A program made the translations under genes and the position numbers. The notes under the pieces were generated by a model. The model searched no databases and was not told the origin of the DNA. It saw only the letters and a program-made list of their open reading frames with translations. DNA of 64,000 bases, from positions 248,001 through 312,000 of the forward strand of contig NZ_BMTW01000004.1 in NCBI RefSeq assembly GCF_014649875.1. The letters run 5' to 3'. Shown here one piece after another: positions 16,518-26,793 of this stretch (position 1 is its first letter; each line of letters starts with the position of its first letter). The DNA is from Streptomyces rubiginosohelvolus (GTDB lineage: Bacteria > Actinomycetota > Actinomycetes > Streptomycetales > Streptomycetaceae).

Positions 16518-18362
16518 GTGCATGAACTGCCCATGTTCGAACGTCTTTACCCCGATGTCCAGCTGACGTCCCCCTCCGAGAGGTTCGTGCTGCGGTGCGA
16601 CTCGGAGGGTATCGCAGTGATCACCGACACCGACCGCGATCAGGTCGTCTGGCGTGCGGGCGCAACTGGGCAACTGCTTCTCGGACACGGGTACGAGGTC
16701 GTCGTCGAGGGCGGGGAGGACGACGACACGGTGTGGCGCTCCGGTTTCGCCGCGCCTGGGGCGCAGTACCTCACCCTCACGGACGCCGGAGAGCTGGAAC
16801 TCCTGGACCGCTCCCACGTCCGCCTGGGCAACATACGCACCGGACTCACCCGCCCTGTGCCGCTCGGGGACGCGGCGCCCGCGGCTGCCATCACCCGGGA
16901 TGCCTATCTGGTCAGCGAGGGGAAGACGCGCCGGACAGTGGCCCGCGAGCAGGACGGATGGCTGCGGGTCTGCGAGTACGGGAAGGGCGGGGGTATGAGC
17001 TACGCGCTGACCCGTCCGCTGGTCGACTGGTTCGAACAGGAGGACACCGTGCTCACCTGGCGCCGGCACCTGGCGGGTGGTTCGAAATCCAAAGGCTTGA
17101 TGCTGTGCCTGGTCGACTCCGCCGGGACCGTCCTGTGGCACGAGGGCACCCAACGCCCTCATGGACCGGTCCCCCCGGGAGAGCCCTACGCGTACGGTGG
17201 GCCCGCGTTGGAGGTGGGAGGCCGCCTGCGCAACCAGTCCCTGACGTCTCCCGCAGGTACGCACACACTGGCTCACCAGGGCAACGGCGACCTGACTCTG
17301 TACTGCCACACCGAGCGCCGTGCCGTGTGGTCGACCGGCACGGGGTGGGTGGACGGAGGGTGGGCCGAGCTCTCCGAGGACGGGGTCCTCTCGGTCCGCA
17401 ACACCCATGGTGTCCCGGTGTGGAGTTCCGGCCCGTCCGGTTCGGGGGCCCGCCGGCTCGTGGTCGGTGATGACGGCCGTGCCGAACTGCGTGACGTGGA
17501 CGGCCGGTCGGTGTGGTCCATAGGCACACACACGGCATGCCACGGCCCCACGGCCGACGCCCCGCGGGGTGCCGTGCTGCGCCGGGGACAGACGCTCGGA
17601 CGGCACTCCCTCACCTCCCCCGACGGAAGCACCGTGCTCGGACACTGGGACGAACGCCGCCTCGTGCTGTTCGGGGCCGACCAGACCTGGCTCTGGTACG
17701 CGCACCTCGGCGAAGCGGCCGAGCCCGGACTGCGGCTCGGCGAGGACGGCATGCTGCGCGTTCTCGGCGACGAACGCCCACCGCTGGGCGGACCGGCCGA
17801 CGAACTGCGTATCGAGGAGGGCGGAGTGATCCTGTGCCGTGCCGACGGCACCATCGTCTGGCGCGACGGCGAGCCGGTGGCCGAGCACGCCGCCACCCCG
17901 AACACGCCCGCACGGGGAGGACTCGTGAAGAGCCTGCCGGACACGGACGAGACCCTGCTGATCCGCACCGACTTCTCCGACCCGACCGCTTGGCAAGCCC
18001 TGCTAGCGACCGTTATGACACCGAACCAGGACGGCTTCCTGGCGAACGTCCACCCAGTGGATGATCTCGCCTATCGCGACCTGACGACCGAACAGATCCT
18101 CTCGGCCACACGCGAGCTGGACACCGACCTTCTCATCGTGGCCGACAAGACCTCCCTCACGGCGCCGGAGATGCCGCTGCTGGCCCTCCTGCTCTTCGAC
18201 GAGAACGACGAATGCGGGGAGGGTGAGGCCAGGCAGGAGCACGGCCAACTCCGAGTCATCGCCACAGAGCTGTGGTCGGTCGAGAACAATATCTCCCTCG
18301 CCAACATGGATTGGGAGGACTTCGAGAACGCCGCCGACAACGGTGTCTTCCGGGGCTTCTGA
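16518..18362 (+). CDS. Bulb-lectin-like repeat protein with DUF6924 domain
   Basis: This 614-residue protein has no signal peptide or membrane segment. Residues about 10-470 are beta-rich and repetitive. They contain many bulb-type (mannose-binding) lectin-like strands such as LTSPAGTHTLAHQGNGDLTLYCH and LTSPDGSTVLGHWDERRLVLFG, with recurring TVLWHEG/AVWSTG/TIVWRDG endings. Residues about 480-614 match the Streptomyces DUF6924 domain: LLIRTDFSDPTAWQALLATV, FVAD-like IVADKTSLTAPEMPLL, and VENNISLANMDWEDFENAA. The start is GTG 16518 after AGGAGAAGAGG. It stands alone just after an IS3 end. The combination suggests intracellular recognition of a glycan or protein; function is unknown. Confidence 0.85.
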   Translation: MHELPMFERLYPDVQLTSPSERFVLRCDSEGIAVITDTDRDQVVWRAGATGQLLLGHGYEVVVEGGEDDDTVWRSGFAAPGAQYLTLTDAGELELLDRSHVRLGNIRTGLTRPVPLGDAAPAAAITRDAYLVSEGKTRRTVAREQDGWLRVCEYGKGGGMSYALTRPLVDWFEQEDTVLTWRRHLAGGSKSKGLMLCLVDSAGTVLWHEGTQRPHGPVPPGEPYAYGGPALEVGGRLRNQSLTSPAGTHTLAHQGNGDLTLYCHTERRAVWSTGTGWVDGGWAELSEDGVLSVRNTHGVPVWSSGPSGSGARRLVVGDDGRAELRDVDGRSVWSIGTHTACHGPTADAPRGAVLRRGQTLGRHSLTSPDGSTVLGHWDERRLVLFGADQTWLWYAHLGEAAEPGLRLGEDGMLRVLGDERPPLGGPADELRIEEGGVILCRADGTIVWRDGEPVAEHAATPNTPARGGLVKSLPDTDETLLIRTDFSDPTAWQALLATVMTPNQDGFLANVHPVDDLAYRDLTTEQILSATRELDTDLLIVADKTSLTAPEMPLLALLLFDENDECGEGEARQEHGQLRVIATELWSVENNISLANMDWEDFENAADNGVFRGF

Positions 18363-18826
18363 CCTCGGCAGGATCGAAGGGGCGTCCCGAAACACATCAG
18401 ATGAGTCGAGCACCCTCCGTCCATGGCGACGGCACAGGGTGGGCGTGCCGTCCACGCGGGCGGTTCGTCGGCGTCATGCCGGGGCGTCGTCCCGACCCTG
18501 AGCTCCAGCGGAACGTGCTCGGGCCCCGTTCGGAGTCGGAGAGGTCATTGGAGCAGCCTATTTCCACCACAAATCGCAGTTGGTCCATGAATCAGATGTT
18601 TCGCCTGTGGGCTGCGTTTGCAGGTGGGAGGACACCGGGTGAGGGTTGAGGGGTCCAGGAATTCCTTGGGGTGCAATCCAACATCTCGGTAGGGGTCCCG
18701 GAGGGGAGGGGGCAGCCATGACCGACATGGCGATGACGTCATTGCGGACGGCTCCCTGAGCCGGCGCCGGTGGCTCAAACGTTGCGAGTACGCGAACCGG
18801 GCAAGTGGAAGTTGAGGAGACCCCAG
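18363..18826. other. Long leader or gene-poor stretch
   Basis: No convincing gene was found. GC is lower between about 18540 and 18700. A strong purine-rich ribosome-like run precedes ATG 18718, but that frame has only 13 codons. The stretch probably holds the promoter of the ABM-fold gene. Confidence 0.4.
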
Positions 18827-19135
18827 ATGGCTACGCAGGTCAGCAAAGCGGTCCTGGTACGGCTTCAAGCACTCCCCGGCAGGGAGGACGACGTCCGCGA
18901 CTTCCTGAATCAGGGGCTGTCAATCGTTGAGGGGGAGCCCGGGACGGTGAGGTGGTTCGGAATCCAGTTCGGGCCCTCGTCGTTCGGGATCTTCGACGCT
19001 TTTCCCGACGACGACGGGCGCCAAGCACACCTGTCGGGCGCGGTCGCGCAGGCGCTCAGCCAGAAATCGGGTGAGCTCTTCGAGGAACCCACGATCGAGC
19101 TGATCGATGTGGTCGTGGAGAAGCAGCCCGCTTAA
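18827..19135 (+). CDS. Antibiotic biosynthesis monooxygenase (ABM) fold protein
   Basis: This is a 102-residue dimeric alpha-beta barrel protein. The layout is KAVLVRLQALPGREDDVRDFLNQ, then EGEPGTVRWFGIQFGPSSFGIFDAFPDDDGRQAHLSG, then a final strand IELIDVVVEKQ. This matches small quinol monooxygenase-like ABM proteins that need no cofactor. I chose ATG 18827 because GAGGAGA precedes it and the first strand starts there. It lies upstream of acetate kinase in the same direction with a 231-base gap. Its substrate is unknown. Confidence 0.88.
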   Translation: MATQVSKAVLVRLQALPGREDDVRDFLNQGLSIVEGEPGTVRWFGIQFGPSSFGIFDAFPDDDGRQAHLSGAVAQALSQKSGELFEEPTIELIDVVVEKQPA

Positions 19136-19366
19136 GACCCCGTGAGGACGGCCAGGGTGACGCGTCACTTCCCGGGCGGGGCCGAGGCTCCAGGAACGTG
19201 TAGCTCGAAGCAGGCTCCGCTGGTCCGGAAGGCGACTCCCTCGGCGGACCGTCCTGTTCTCTGCGTTGACTGATCGGGTACCCGGTGCCGGAGCGAGGGA
19301 GCCCATCACGACAGTCATGAATCCTCTTTCGAGGGATGTTCGCGGAACGACGGAGAGGATCGGAGT

Positions 19367-20479
19367 GTGCGTACACGAACCAGCCCGGTACTGGTGGCTG
19401 ACGCCGGGTCATCGAGCCTCCGTCTGACGGTCTTCGGCGACGGTGGTCACGTCCTCAACGAACACCACAGTGAGTCCCCGCCGGGTAAGGGGGCGACCCA
19501 GGCGCTGCGGCAGTTGCTGAAGGAAGGACCGCCTCCTGCAGCTGCGGGACACCGTATCGTCCACGGGGGTCCGGAGCTGCGCAGCCATACTCTGCTGGAC
19601 GACGCTGTCCGTGCCCGCTTGACCCAGGTGGCAGACCTCGCGCCCTTGCACGTCCCGCAAGCACTGACCGTGGTGGACGCGGCCCGGGATCTGCTGCCGG
19701 GAGTTCCCCATGTCGCCTGTTTCGACACCGTCTTCCACTCCGGCCTGACCGCCGCGGCAAGGGAGTACGCGGTACCTGCCGATTGGCGCCACACGTACGG
19801 ACTGCGCCGCTACGGCTTCCACGGCCTCTCCTACGCCTGGGCGCTGGCCCGGACGGCTGAACTCCTCGGCCGCCGCCCCGAGCAGCTGCACCTGGTGATG
19901 GTGCACCTTGGGGGTGGCTGCTCCGCTTGCGCGGTCCGCGACGGGCGCAGTGTCGACACAACGATGGGCTTCACGCCCTTGGAGGGGCTGGTGATGAGTC
20001 GTCGCAGCGGCAGCATCGACCCCGGTGCCCTGACCTGGCTGCTCACACGGAAGAATCTGCCTGCGAACGAGATCGAGGACGTTCTGAATGGGAGGTCCGG
20101 TCTGCTCGCCCTGTCGGGCACATCAGGCGACACGCGGGACCTGGTCCGCAGTCGGACGGCAGGCGACGAGCGCGCCGCACTCGCCCTGGACGTCTTCACC
20201 CACCAGTGCCGACGCGGCATCGCAGGGATGGCCGCATCCCTGAGCCGCCTGGACGCTCTCGTCTTCACCGGCGAGATCGGCGAGGATCAGCCCGAGGTTC
20301 GTGAGGAGGTGTGCGCCGGCCTGTCCGTGTTCGGCCTCACGGGCGGCCTGCGACCACTGGTCGCCGAACGCCCCGAGATCGTCAGTGAGCCCGGCGCCCG
20401 TGTTCCCGTCGTGGTCATCCCCACGGGAGAGGCCCAGCAGATCAATGTCGAGACCCGGGCTCTTCTGGATCGCGGCTGA
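19367..20479 (+). CDS. ackA: Acetate kinase, divergent active site
   Basis: This 370-residue ASKHA-fold kinase interconverts acetyl phosphate/ADP with acetate/ATP. Recognisable parts are DAGSSSLRL, HRIVHGG, CFDTVFHSGL (catalytic Asp), YGFHGLSY, HLGGGCS, DTTMGFTPLEGLVMSRRSGSIDPG (substrate-binding Arg) and GEIGED. Compared with canonical enzymes, NAGSSSLK has become DAGSSSLR, HGTSH has become HGLSY, HLGNG has become HLGGG, and AGIGEN has become GEIGED. It is about 30 residues shorter than usual. The start is GTG 19367. With no pta nearby and stress genes around it, a changed substrate or a role in acetyl-phosphate balance is possible. Confidence 0.88.
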   Translation: MRTRTSPVLVADAGSSSLRLTVFGDGGHVLNEHHSESPPGKGATQALRQLLKEGPPPAAAGHRIVHGGPELRSHTLLDDAVRARLTQVADLAPLHVPQALTVVDAARDLLPGVPHVACFDTVFHSGLTAAAREYAVPADWRHTYGLRRYGFHGLSYAWALARTAELLGRRPEQLHLVMVHLGGGCSACAVRDGRSVDTTMGFTPLEGLVMSRRSGSIDPGALTWLLTRKNLPANEIEDVLNGRSGLLALSGTSGDTRDLVRSRTAGDERAALALDVFTHQCRRGIAGMAASLSRLDALVFTGEIGEDQPEVREEVCAGLSVFGLTGGLRPLVAERPEIVSEPGARVPVVVIPTGEAQQINVETRALLDRG

Positions 20480-20652
20480 GACGAGCCGAGGCACGGCGTG
20501 ACCAGGGGGCGAGGAGGTGGTGAACGGCCGCCGTGATGACGTCGTGGAGGATGGCGACCAGGGCTTCAGTTCGAACCCCATCAGCTGTTGGCACCGCCGC
20601 TGGAGCTTCCCGCACACGATTCTCCAGCGTCAGTGCTGACCGCGCGGGGAGG

Positions 20653-20985
20653 TCAGGCGTTGCTCACACCGACGTCCGTGGCGCGGGCCCGGCGTTCGGT
20701 GATGGAGCGGTACAGGGCTCCGAGCGCGGTGGCCTGGACGATGGCACCGATGGGAATGCCTATCAGTCCGACGGGACCGGCCACGAGGAACAGCATCGAG
20801 GTCGGTGCGGTGGCCAGGACCGCCCACAACCCGGCGAAGCTGGCGTCTCCGGAGGAGGACGCGGAGACGGCGTCGATGGTCACCCACACGCACACCGCAA
20901 GGACAACGCCCAGATACCCCAGAGCCAGCGGGTTGACCAGGTAGTGGCGGAGAGTCTGAGGCAGCGAGCGAGGATTCTTGTCCAT
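20653..20985 (-). CDS. SCO4225-type small membrane protein
   Basis: This is a 110-residue integral membrane protein with three hydrophobic segments: LALGYLGVVLAVCVWVTI, FAGLWAVLATAPTSMLFLVA and VGLIGIPIGAIVQATALGAL. It has a basic N-terminus and C-terminus. The pattern GLWAVLATAPTSML resembles the actinobacterial SCO4225 family, which has no known function. I chose ATG 20985 because AGGAGA lies just upstream. An upstream in-frame extension to 21120 is His/Arg-rich and unlikely. It is convergent with acetate kinase. Confidence 0.8.
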   Translation of the reverse strand: MDKNPRSLPQTLRHYLVNPLALGYLGVVLAVCVWVTIDAVSASSSGDASFAGLWAVLATAPTSMLFLVAGPVGLIGIPIGAIVQATALGALYRSITERRARATDVGVSNA

Positions 20986-21166
20986 GGCGGATCTCCTGGG
21001 GATACCGGAATGCCCGGTGTGGTGGCCGATGTGCTGATGATCCGAACGATGCCGTGCGCCGACATCCGCCACATGAGTAGCCATACTCACGTTCCCCCGC
21101 TCTCGGCCAGGTTCCCGCACACCGGGGCGGTTGAGGTCTGCCGTTGGCGTACTCCGGTGTGAAGCA

Positions 21167-22942
21167 TCAGCCGGATCCGCCCAGGACGATCTTCCATACT
21201 CGCGTGGCCACCTGAAGGTTGAGCCGGTCCTCGACGTTGGCGAGATCGTTGCCGCTGATCTCGCGGATGCGCTGGAGCCGGTAGCGCAGTGTGCTGCGGT
21301 GGATGGAGAGAGAAGCGGCTGTCTCGTCGTAGTTGCCGCCGCAGTCGAAGTACCGGGCCAGGGTCTCCGTCATGGCCGAGTTGTTTCCCGCGTCGTAATC
21401 GATGAGCTTCCCGAGCCACTCGTGGACGAACGCCTCCAGTTCCCGGAGATTGTTGCCGGGTCCCAGGATGCGATAGAGACCGAGTTGGTCGAAGAACGTC
21501 ATCCCGTATTGCTTGCGGGAGTGGCGCAGCACTTCCAGGGCGCGCTGCGCCTCCTGGTAATGCTGAGGGAAGTCGTCGGGGGTATCGCACCGCGCGCTCA
21601 CGCCGATGCTCCCGCACGGCGCCCCTGTGTCCAGGGCAAGCGCCTCGTACAGCGCTCCGGCGTGCGGCCTGTCATCAGCGATGAGGACCACGTGCTCGGC
21701 CCCTCGGGTCAACAGCGAGCGCATGCCCACGGCGGCGGCCGCCCTGTCCACGGCCTGCGCGAAGGAGTCGTCCGCAACCCGGTCCGACCACCGCACCACG
21801 ACGATGTAGTGGCTGCGGTGCAGATCGTGACCGACGGCCTCGGACCTGGCGTAGGCGCTGGTCTCGTCCGTTCCTGCCAGGAGGTCGTCGGCCAGCTCGC
21901 GGTGCAGCCTCAGTTCGACGTTGGCCTGGTTGCGCAGGTGCGCCAGCTCCGGGGCGAGCGACATGACGGCCTGTTCCAACGCGAGCACCGCGTGCTCGTC
22001 CGCCTCGCCCAGGGGATCGACCAGAGCCAGCATGCCCAGGATCTCGCCGTGCGGGCGCACGAGAGCGATCAGCCGGCCCTCGATCCGCGTCGGCCCCGCC
22101 TCCCGCGCGGCTTCGTTGAGCAGTGCGTGCTGGCGTACGGGATCCGGCTCCGGATAGGGGTCGGGTCGATCGGGGCCTGCCCAGGACCTCAGCCGGCCGA
22201 AGCGGTCCTCGACCAGGGCGGGAAGTCCCGTCAGCCCGTGCAGAGCGCGGGTGACGGCCTCCTCGTTACCGCCCGAGGCTGCGACGTCGGCCGTGAGCCC
22301 ATGTGCAGCCTGCCGGTACGCCAGCTCCCCCACGACGGTGACCAGCTGCCGTTGGAGTGCCGCACGTTCCTCCCTGAGGCCATGCAGCTCCACTGCCTCC
22401 TCCCGGCGGCGGCGGTGTACGAAGGCGACCGACAGCGCGGCAGCCGTGTGCCGGATGAGTGTGGCGAGCAGGAACCTCTCGGTTCCGGTCGGCGGGAAGC
22501 GGGACGTCACCACGAGGTATCCGTGCAGGCCCTCGATTCCGCGCAGCGCCAGGGCCTGACCGCCGCGCCTGCCGGGTACGGCTACAGAGCCGTCCCGCCC
22601 CCCCAGGTCTCGTACCCTCGACTGCATCATGAGGGCGTGATCCTGGCGGTTCCCCGCACTGGGGACCAGGTCGCCGCCCGCTTCGAGCAGGTATCCCGCC
22701 TCGGCCGTATAGGGCCCGGCGGCGGCAACGTGGTCCATGGCCAGGCGCAGAATCTTGCTTTCGTCCCAGGTGGCGAAAAGGTCGCGGAGCAACGCCGTCA
22801 GTTCCTGGAGGGAGCGGCCGCCGGAAGGAAGCGCTCGCGGCTCTCTCGGACCAGTTGCGGCCGGTCGGCGGTGGCCGACGGCTGACCGGCTGCCCTTCTC
22901 GTAGGAGTGGCCGTTCAGGTTGTGCGGCCGACGCTTCCCCAT
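21167..22942 (-). CDS. PucR-type transcriptional regulator
   Basis: This is a 591-residue regulator. The N-terminal half has sensor-like segments, with GAF-like elements around residues 40-170 ([23 protein letters not shown]) and 270-340. The centre is GGDEF-related, as in PucR/CdaR proteins. The C-terminus carries the PucR helix-turn-helix: [39 protein letters not shown] 22942 is preferred; TTG 22951 is in frame. It is divergent from the dnaK operon across a 379-base gap, so it is the best local candidate to control the stress module. The signal it senses is unknown. Confidence 0.88.
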   Translation of the reverse strand: MGKRRPHNLNGHSYEKGSRSAVGHRRPAATGPREPRALPSGGRSLQELTALLRDLFATWDESKILRLAMDHVAAAGPYTAEAGYLLEAGGDLVPSAGNRQDHALMMQSRVRDLGGRDGSVAVPGRRGGQALALRGIEGLHGYLVVTSRFPPTGTERFLLATLIRHTAAALSVAFVHRRRREEAVELHGLREERAALQRQLVTVVGELAYRQAAHGLTADVAASGGNEEAVTRALHGLTGLPALVEDRFGRLRSWAGPDRPDPYPEPDPVRQHALLNEAAREAGPTRIEGRLIALVRPHGEILGMLALVDPLGEADEHAVLALEQAVMSLAPELAHLRNQANVELRLHRELADDLLAGTDETSAYARSEAVGHDLHRSHYIVVVRWSDRVADDSFAQAVDRAAAAVGMRSLLTRGAEHVVLIADDRPHAGALYEALALDTGAPCGSIGVSARCDTPDDFPQHYQEAQRALEVLRHSRKQYGMTFFDQLGLYRILGPGNNLRELEAFVHEWLGKLIDYDAGNNSAMTETLARYFDCGGNYDETAASLSIHRSTLRYRLQRIREISGNDLANVEDRLNLQVATRVWKIVLGGSG

Positions 22943-23321
22943 GGGTACCAATCCCGAGCTGTCGGAGGGCCGGACAAGCGCTGCTCCGGGTCACTGCCCG
23001 CGAGGCCATTCAGTGCGTAATGTCCGCAATCTCACCTTAGTACGTGCAGGGCGAGTGGGCCCATCCGTTTTCGTCCCGCCAGGCGCAGGCGCGGGGCGAA
23101 TCGGCTCGACATGCTGGGAGCGTTCGGAAGCCTCCGCGTACACGTCGCCAGAAGTAGCGGAATCCGAAGCAGAGCAGCGCTACGGGTCGGTTGCCCTGCT
23201 CGGGACGTTCGGTCCGGGTGCGAGAGCCCGGGGTGCGCGGCCCTCCGTGGAGGTCTTCTCCGTTGGCGAACGACAGCGAACCGGTAATCGGCGCAGGCCG
23301 CAGCACCGGGAGGAGTTCCTC
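22943..23321. promoter_or_regulatory. Divergent promoter region of pucR-like gene and dnaK operon
   Basis: This 379-base gap contains no gene. I found neither a HAIR element (CTTGAGT-N7-ACTCAAG) nor a CIRCE element, the usual heat-shock operators of actinobacterial chaperone operons. The dnaK gene has a strong GGGAGGAG site. The promoter itself could not be assigned. Confidence 0.5.
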
Positions 23322-25220
23322 ATGGCCAGGGCAGTGGGCATAGACCTCGGCACCACCAACTCGGTGATCGCCGCGTGGGAGGGCGGCGAGCCGTCCGTGG
23401 TTCCCAATACCGAGGGCAATCGGACGACACCGTCGGTGGTCGCCTTCACCGACTCGGGGGAGCGCATCGTGGGCCAGATGGCACGGCGCCAGGCGATCCT
23501 CAACCCCAAAGGAACCATCTACTCGGCCAAGCGATTCATAGGCCGGCACTTCGACGAGATCTCCGACGAGGCGAAAGCGGTGGCCTACGACGTCGTCGAG
23601 GGCGACGGCGGGGCGGCCCGCTTCGAGGTGCGCGACAAGCTGTACGCGCCGGAGGAGATCAGCGCACAAGTGCTGCGCAAACTCGCCGACGACGCCTCCA
23701 AGCAACTGGGCGAGCGTGTCACGGAGGCGGTCATCACCGTCCCCGCCTACTTCAACGACGCCCAGCGCACCGCCACCAAGGATGCCGGCCGGATCGCGGG
23801 GCTGGAGGTGCTGCGGATCATCAACGAGCCGACGGCGGCCGCTCTCGCGTACGGCATGGACAAGAAGGAGCACGAGACCGTCCTCGTCTTCGACCTGGGC
23901 GGCGGAACCTTCGACGTGAGCATCCTCGACGTCGGCGACGGCGTGGTGGAGGTGCGTTCCACCGCCGGGGACAGCCACTTGGGCGGCGACGACTTCGACC
24001 GGCGCCTGGTGGACCATCTCGCGGACGGCTTCCAGAAGGAGAACGGCATCGACCTGCGGAACGACCCGCAGGCACTGCAACGACTGTTCGAGGCGGCGGA
24101 GAAGGCCAAGACCGAACTCAGCTCTGTCACCCAGACGCAGGTCAGCCTGCCGTTCATCACCGCCGACGCGTCGGGCCCCAAACACCTCACCGACTCCGTC
24201 ATGCGCTCCACGTTCGAACAGATCACCGGCGATCTCGTGGAGCGGTGCCTGGAACCGGTCAAGCAGGCCATGGCCGACGCCAAGGTCGGCGAGAGCGACA
24301 TCGACGAGGTCATCCTCGTGGGCGGCTCCACCCGGATACCTGCCGTCCAGGCCCTGGTCCGTCGGCTGACCGGCGGCAAGGACCCCAACATGAGCGTCAA
24401 CCCCGACGAAGTCGTGGCCCTCGGCGCCTCGATTCAGGCCGGAGTGCTCAAGGGCGAGGTCAAGGACGTCCTGCTGCTCGATGTCACGCCCCTGTCGCTG
24501 GGCGTCGAGACGCGCGGCGGAGTCATGACGAAGATCATCGAGCGGAACACCACCATCCCGGTGCGGCGCACGGAGACGTTCTCCACCGCCGACGACAACC
24601 AACCGGCCGTCGATGTGGTGGTCCTCCAGGGTGAGCGCGAGCGTGCTGCCGACAACCGCGTGGTCGGCCGGTTCCAGCTCACCGACATCCGGCCGGCGCC
24701 GCGAGGTGAACCGCAGATCGAGGTCACCTTCGACATCGACGCCAACGGCATCCTCAATGTCACGGCGCGCGACGGGGACACCGGCAAGGAACAAGGCATC
24801 ACCATCAGCGAGAGCTCCAACCTGGACCGCGGTGAGGTCGAGCGCATGGTGCAGGAGGCCGAGCGCAACCAGGGTCAGGACCGGGAGCTCCGCGAAGCCG
24901 TCGACGCCCGGAACGAGCTCGACGCCGTCGCGTACCAGGTCGAGAAGCGCCTCGCCGAACTGGGCGACGCGGCCCCCTCGCACGAGAGGGCACGTGCCGA
25001 GATGCTCATCTCCGATGCCCGGGCGGCGGTCAAGGAAGAGGCCGGCGTGGAGCGCGTGCGGCCACTGGCCTCCGAACTCCAGCAGATCCTCGCCGGACTG
25101 GCTGCCCAGCCGGGTGCTGCCGCCACGGGCGACCCGGGTCAGGGTGCTTCCGCCGATGCTCCCCCGAGCGGTGGCAGCGGCGACGACGATGTCATCGACG
25201 CCGAGTTCGACAAGGGTTGA
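23322..25220 (+). CDS. dnaK: Hsp70 chaperone DnaK, accessory copy
   Basis: This 632-residue ATP-dependent chaperone is full length. The ATPase domain has [14 protein letters not shown] (residues 4-17), [41 protein letters not shown] and [10 protein letters not shown]. The substrate domain has [22 protein letters not shown], and the C-terminal tail ends [12 protein letters not shown]. The insert PSGGSGDDD is the usual flexible tail. The operon partners are grpE 7 bases downstream, a zinc-less DnaJ, CbpM and ClpB. This is unlike the housekeeping dnaK-grpE-dnaJ-hspR order, so I read it as a second DnaK system. Confidence 0.97.
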   Translation: MARAVGIDLGTTNSVIAAWEGGEPSVVPNTEGNRTTPSVVAFTDSGERIVGQMARRQAILNPKGTIYSAKRFIGRHFDEISDEAKAVAYDVVEGDGGAARFEVRDKLYAPEEISAQVLRKLADDASKQLGERVTEAVITVPAYFNDAQRTATKDAGRIAGLEVLRIINEPTAAALAYGMDKKEHETVLVFDLGGGTFDVSILDVGDGVVEVRSTAGDSHLGGDDFDRRLVDHLADGFQKENGIDLRNDPQALQRLFEAAEKAKTELSSVTQTQVSLPFITADASGPKHLTDSVMRSTFEQITGDLVERCLEPVKQAMADAKVGESDIDEVILVGGSTRIPAVQALVRRLTGGKDPNMSVNPDEVVALGASIQAGVLKGEVKDVLLLDVTPLSLGVETRGGVMTKIIERNTTIPVRRTETFSTADDNQPAVDVVVLQGERERAADNRVVGRFQLTDIRPAPRGEPQIEVTFDIDANGILNVTARDGDTGKEQGITISESSNLDRGEVERMVQEAERNQGQDRELREAVDARNELDAVAYQVEKRLAELGDAAPSHERARAEMLISDARAAVKEEAGVERVRPLASELQQILAGLAAQPGAAATGDPGQGASADAPPSGGSGDDDVIDAEFDKG

Positions 25221-25227
25221 GGCCGCC

Positions 25228-25833
25228 ATGACCCGCCTTCCCGAAGAACCTGACCGCGCAGCGTCGGTCGGACCGGCTCCGAAGGACGCCGTAAGCCCTC
25301 CTGGCGAGGAGCCGCATCAACCCGGCCCGACTCTCTGGCCGCAAGCGACGGCGGACGAAGCGCGACCCGACGCGGCCGGCCCCGCATCCGCGGCGGACGA
25401 GCACGCAGCCGCGGTGCGGGAGCTGGAGGACCGCTGGCGGCGCGCCCTCGCCGATCTCGACAACCTGCGCAAGCGTCATGCGAGGGAGTTGGAGCGGGAG
25501 CGGATGGTCGAGCGTTCGCGTACGGCCGCCGCCTTCCTGCCCGTCCTGGACAACCTCGAACTCGCCCTGTCCCACGCCGACGCCGACTCAGGTGCGGTCG
25601 TGGAGGGCGTCCGGGCAGTCCGCGACCAAGCGGTGGGCGTTCTCGAACAGCTCGGCTACCCGCGGCATGCGGAGACCGGAGTGACCTTCGACCCGGCCCA
25701 TCATGAGGTGGTCAGCGTGGTCGATGACCCCGACATCGAGCCGGGCACCGTCGTGCAGGTGCTGCGCCCGGGCTACGGCGACGGCGATCGGCAGCTCAGG
25801 CCCGCCTCCGTGACTGTCGCGAAGCGGGAGTGA
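25228..25833 (+). CDS. grpE: Nucleotide exchange factor GrpE
   Basis: This 201-residue co-chaperone exchanges ADP for ATP on DnaK. Residues 1-55 are a disordered Pro/Ala/Glu-rich tail. A long coiled coil runs about 57-100 (AAVRELEDRWRRALADLDNLRKRHARELERER). The head domain contains FLPVLDNLELALSHA, VVEGVRAVRDQAVGVLEQLGY and DPAHHEVVSVVDDPDIEPGTVVQVLRPGY. The family end is PASVTVAK. ATG 25228 lies 7 bases after dnaK. The gene is tightly coupled to the next, cbpA, with a 6-base gap. Confidence 0.95.
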   Translation: MTRLPEEPDRAASVGPAPKDAVSPPGEEPHQPGPTLWPQATADEARPDAAGPASAADEHAAAVRELEDRWRRALADLDNLRKRHARELERERMVERSRTAAAFLPVLDNLELALSHADADSGAVVEGVRAVRDQAVGVLEQLGYPRHAETGVTFDPAHHEVVSVVDDPDIEPGTVVQVLRPGYGDGDRQLRPASVTVAKRE

Positions 25834-25839
25834 CCGGCC

Positions 25840-26793
25840 ATGGCACGGGACTTCTACGAAGTGCTGGGAGTGTCGCGGACCGCAAGCCAGGACGAGATCC
25901 AGCAGGCCTACCGCAAGCTCGCCCGCAGACACCATCCCGACGTCAACAAGGACCCGTCGGCCGAGGAACGCTTCAAGGACCTCAACGAGGCGTACAGCGT
26001 TCTGTCCGATCCGAAGACCCGGGCACGCTACGACCGCTTCGGCGAGGACTTCCGCAAGATCCCCGAAGACTACGACGAACGGGTCGCGGCCGGCGCGGGC
26101 GGCGGATTCCGTACCCGACGGACCACAGGCGCCGGCGGCCCCCGCGCCCGGTACACCGCAGGCTTCGGCGAGGACTTCTCGGCCGAGGATGTGAACATCG
26201 AGGACCTGCTGGGCTCCCTCTTCGGTGCAGGTGCCGGCTCCGCGGGCGTCCCGGGCGCCGACCAGGAGGCCGAACTGCCACTCACCGTCGAAGAGGCGTA
26301 CAAGGGTGGCCGCCGTACCGTCACACTCGCAGGGCCCTCCGGTGAGCCGCGGCGCTACGAGGTCGACGTCCCGCCGGGCGTCACCGACGGGCAGCGCATC
26401 CGGCTGGCGGGGGAAGGCGGGCGGGGCAGCGGTGCCGCGCCCGCGGGCGACCTGCACCTTCGGGTGCGCATCCGGTCCCATCCCCAGTTCCGGCTGGACG
26501 GCCGCGATGTCCATGTGCAGGTCCCGGTCTCCCCGTGGGAGGCGGCCCTGGGCGCGACCGTGCCGGTGCCCACCCCCGGCGGTGGTACGGCCAAGGTCAC
26601 CGTGCCCGCCAGCTCGTCCAGCGGCCGGCGGCTGCGGTTGCGCGGCGAGGGCATGCCCAACCCGCGTGGTGCGAACGGTGACCTGTACGCCGAACTCCGC
26701 ATCATGGTGCCGCCCACCCTGGGTGACCGGGAGCGTGAACTGTTCGAGGAGCTCGCCGCGACCTCCTCGTTCGACCCCAGGAGGACCCGATGA
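25840..26793 (+). CDS. cbpA: DnaJ/CbpA-type J-domain co-chaperone
   Basis: This is a 317-residue class B J-protein. The J domain (residues 4-68) has the HPD motif at 32-34 and the [26 protein letters not shown] helix. A Gly/Phe-rich linker (about 82-130) follows, then two DnaJ C-terminal beta domains ([56 protein letters not shown]). There are no CXXCXGXG zinc repeats, so it is CbpA-like rather than a full DnaJ. It stimulates DnaK ATPase. The next gene, cbpM, overlaps its stop (ATGA), and CbpM is a known CbpA modulator. Confidence 0.94.
   Translation: MARDFYEVLGVSRTASQDEIQQAYRKLARRHHPDVNKDPSAEERFKDLNEAYSVLSDPKTRARYDRFGEDFRKIPEDYDERVAAGAGGGFRTRRTTGAGGPRARYTAGFGEDFSAEDVNIEDLLGSLFGAGAGSAGVPGADQEAELPLTVEEAYKGGRRTVTLAGPSGEPRRYEVDVPPGVTDGQRIRLAGEGGRGSGAAPAGDLHLRVRIRSHPQFRLDGRDVHVQVPVSPWEAALGATVPVPTPGGGTAKVTVPASSSSGRRLRLRGEGMPNPRGANGDLYAELRIMVPPTLGDRERELFEELAATSSFDPRRTR

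Noticed and set aside
18718..18759. 13-codon ORF behind a strong purine-rich site
   Set aside because: It is too short and compositionally ordinary, with no terminator or conserved pattern, unlike the 46426 micro-ORF.
22943..23321. HAIR or CIRCE heat-shock operator before dnaK
   Set aside because: I looked for CTTGAGT-N7-ACTCAAG and TTAGCACTC-N9-GAGTGCTAA and saw neither, so no such site is annotated.
23037..25229. 730-codon open frame antisense to dnaK, and similar long frames antisense to clpB (27560-29935) and to the TrxR-like gene
   Set aside because: They follow from GC-rich third codon positions of the real genes. The translations have no domains, and each overlaps a well-supported gene completely.
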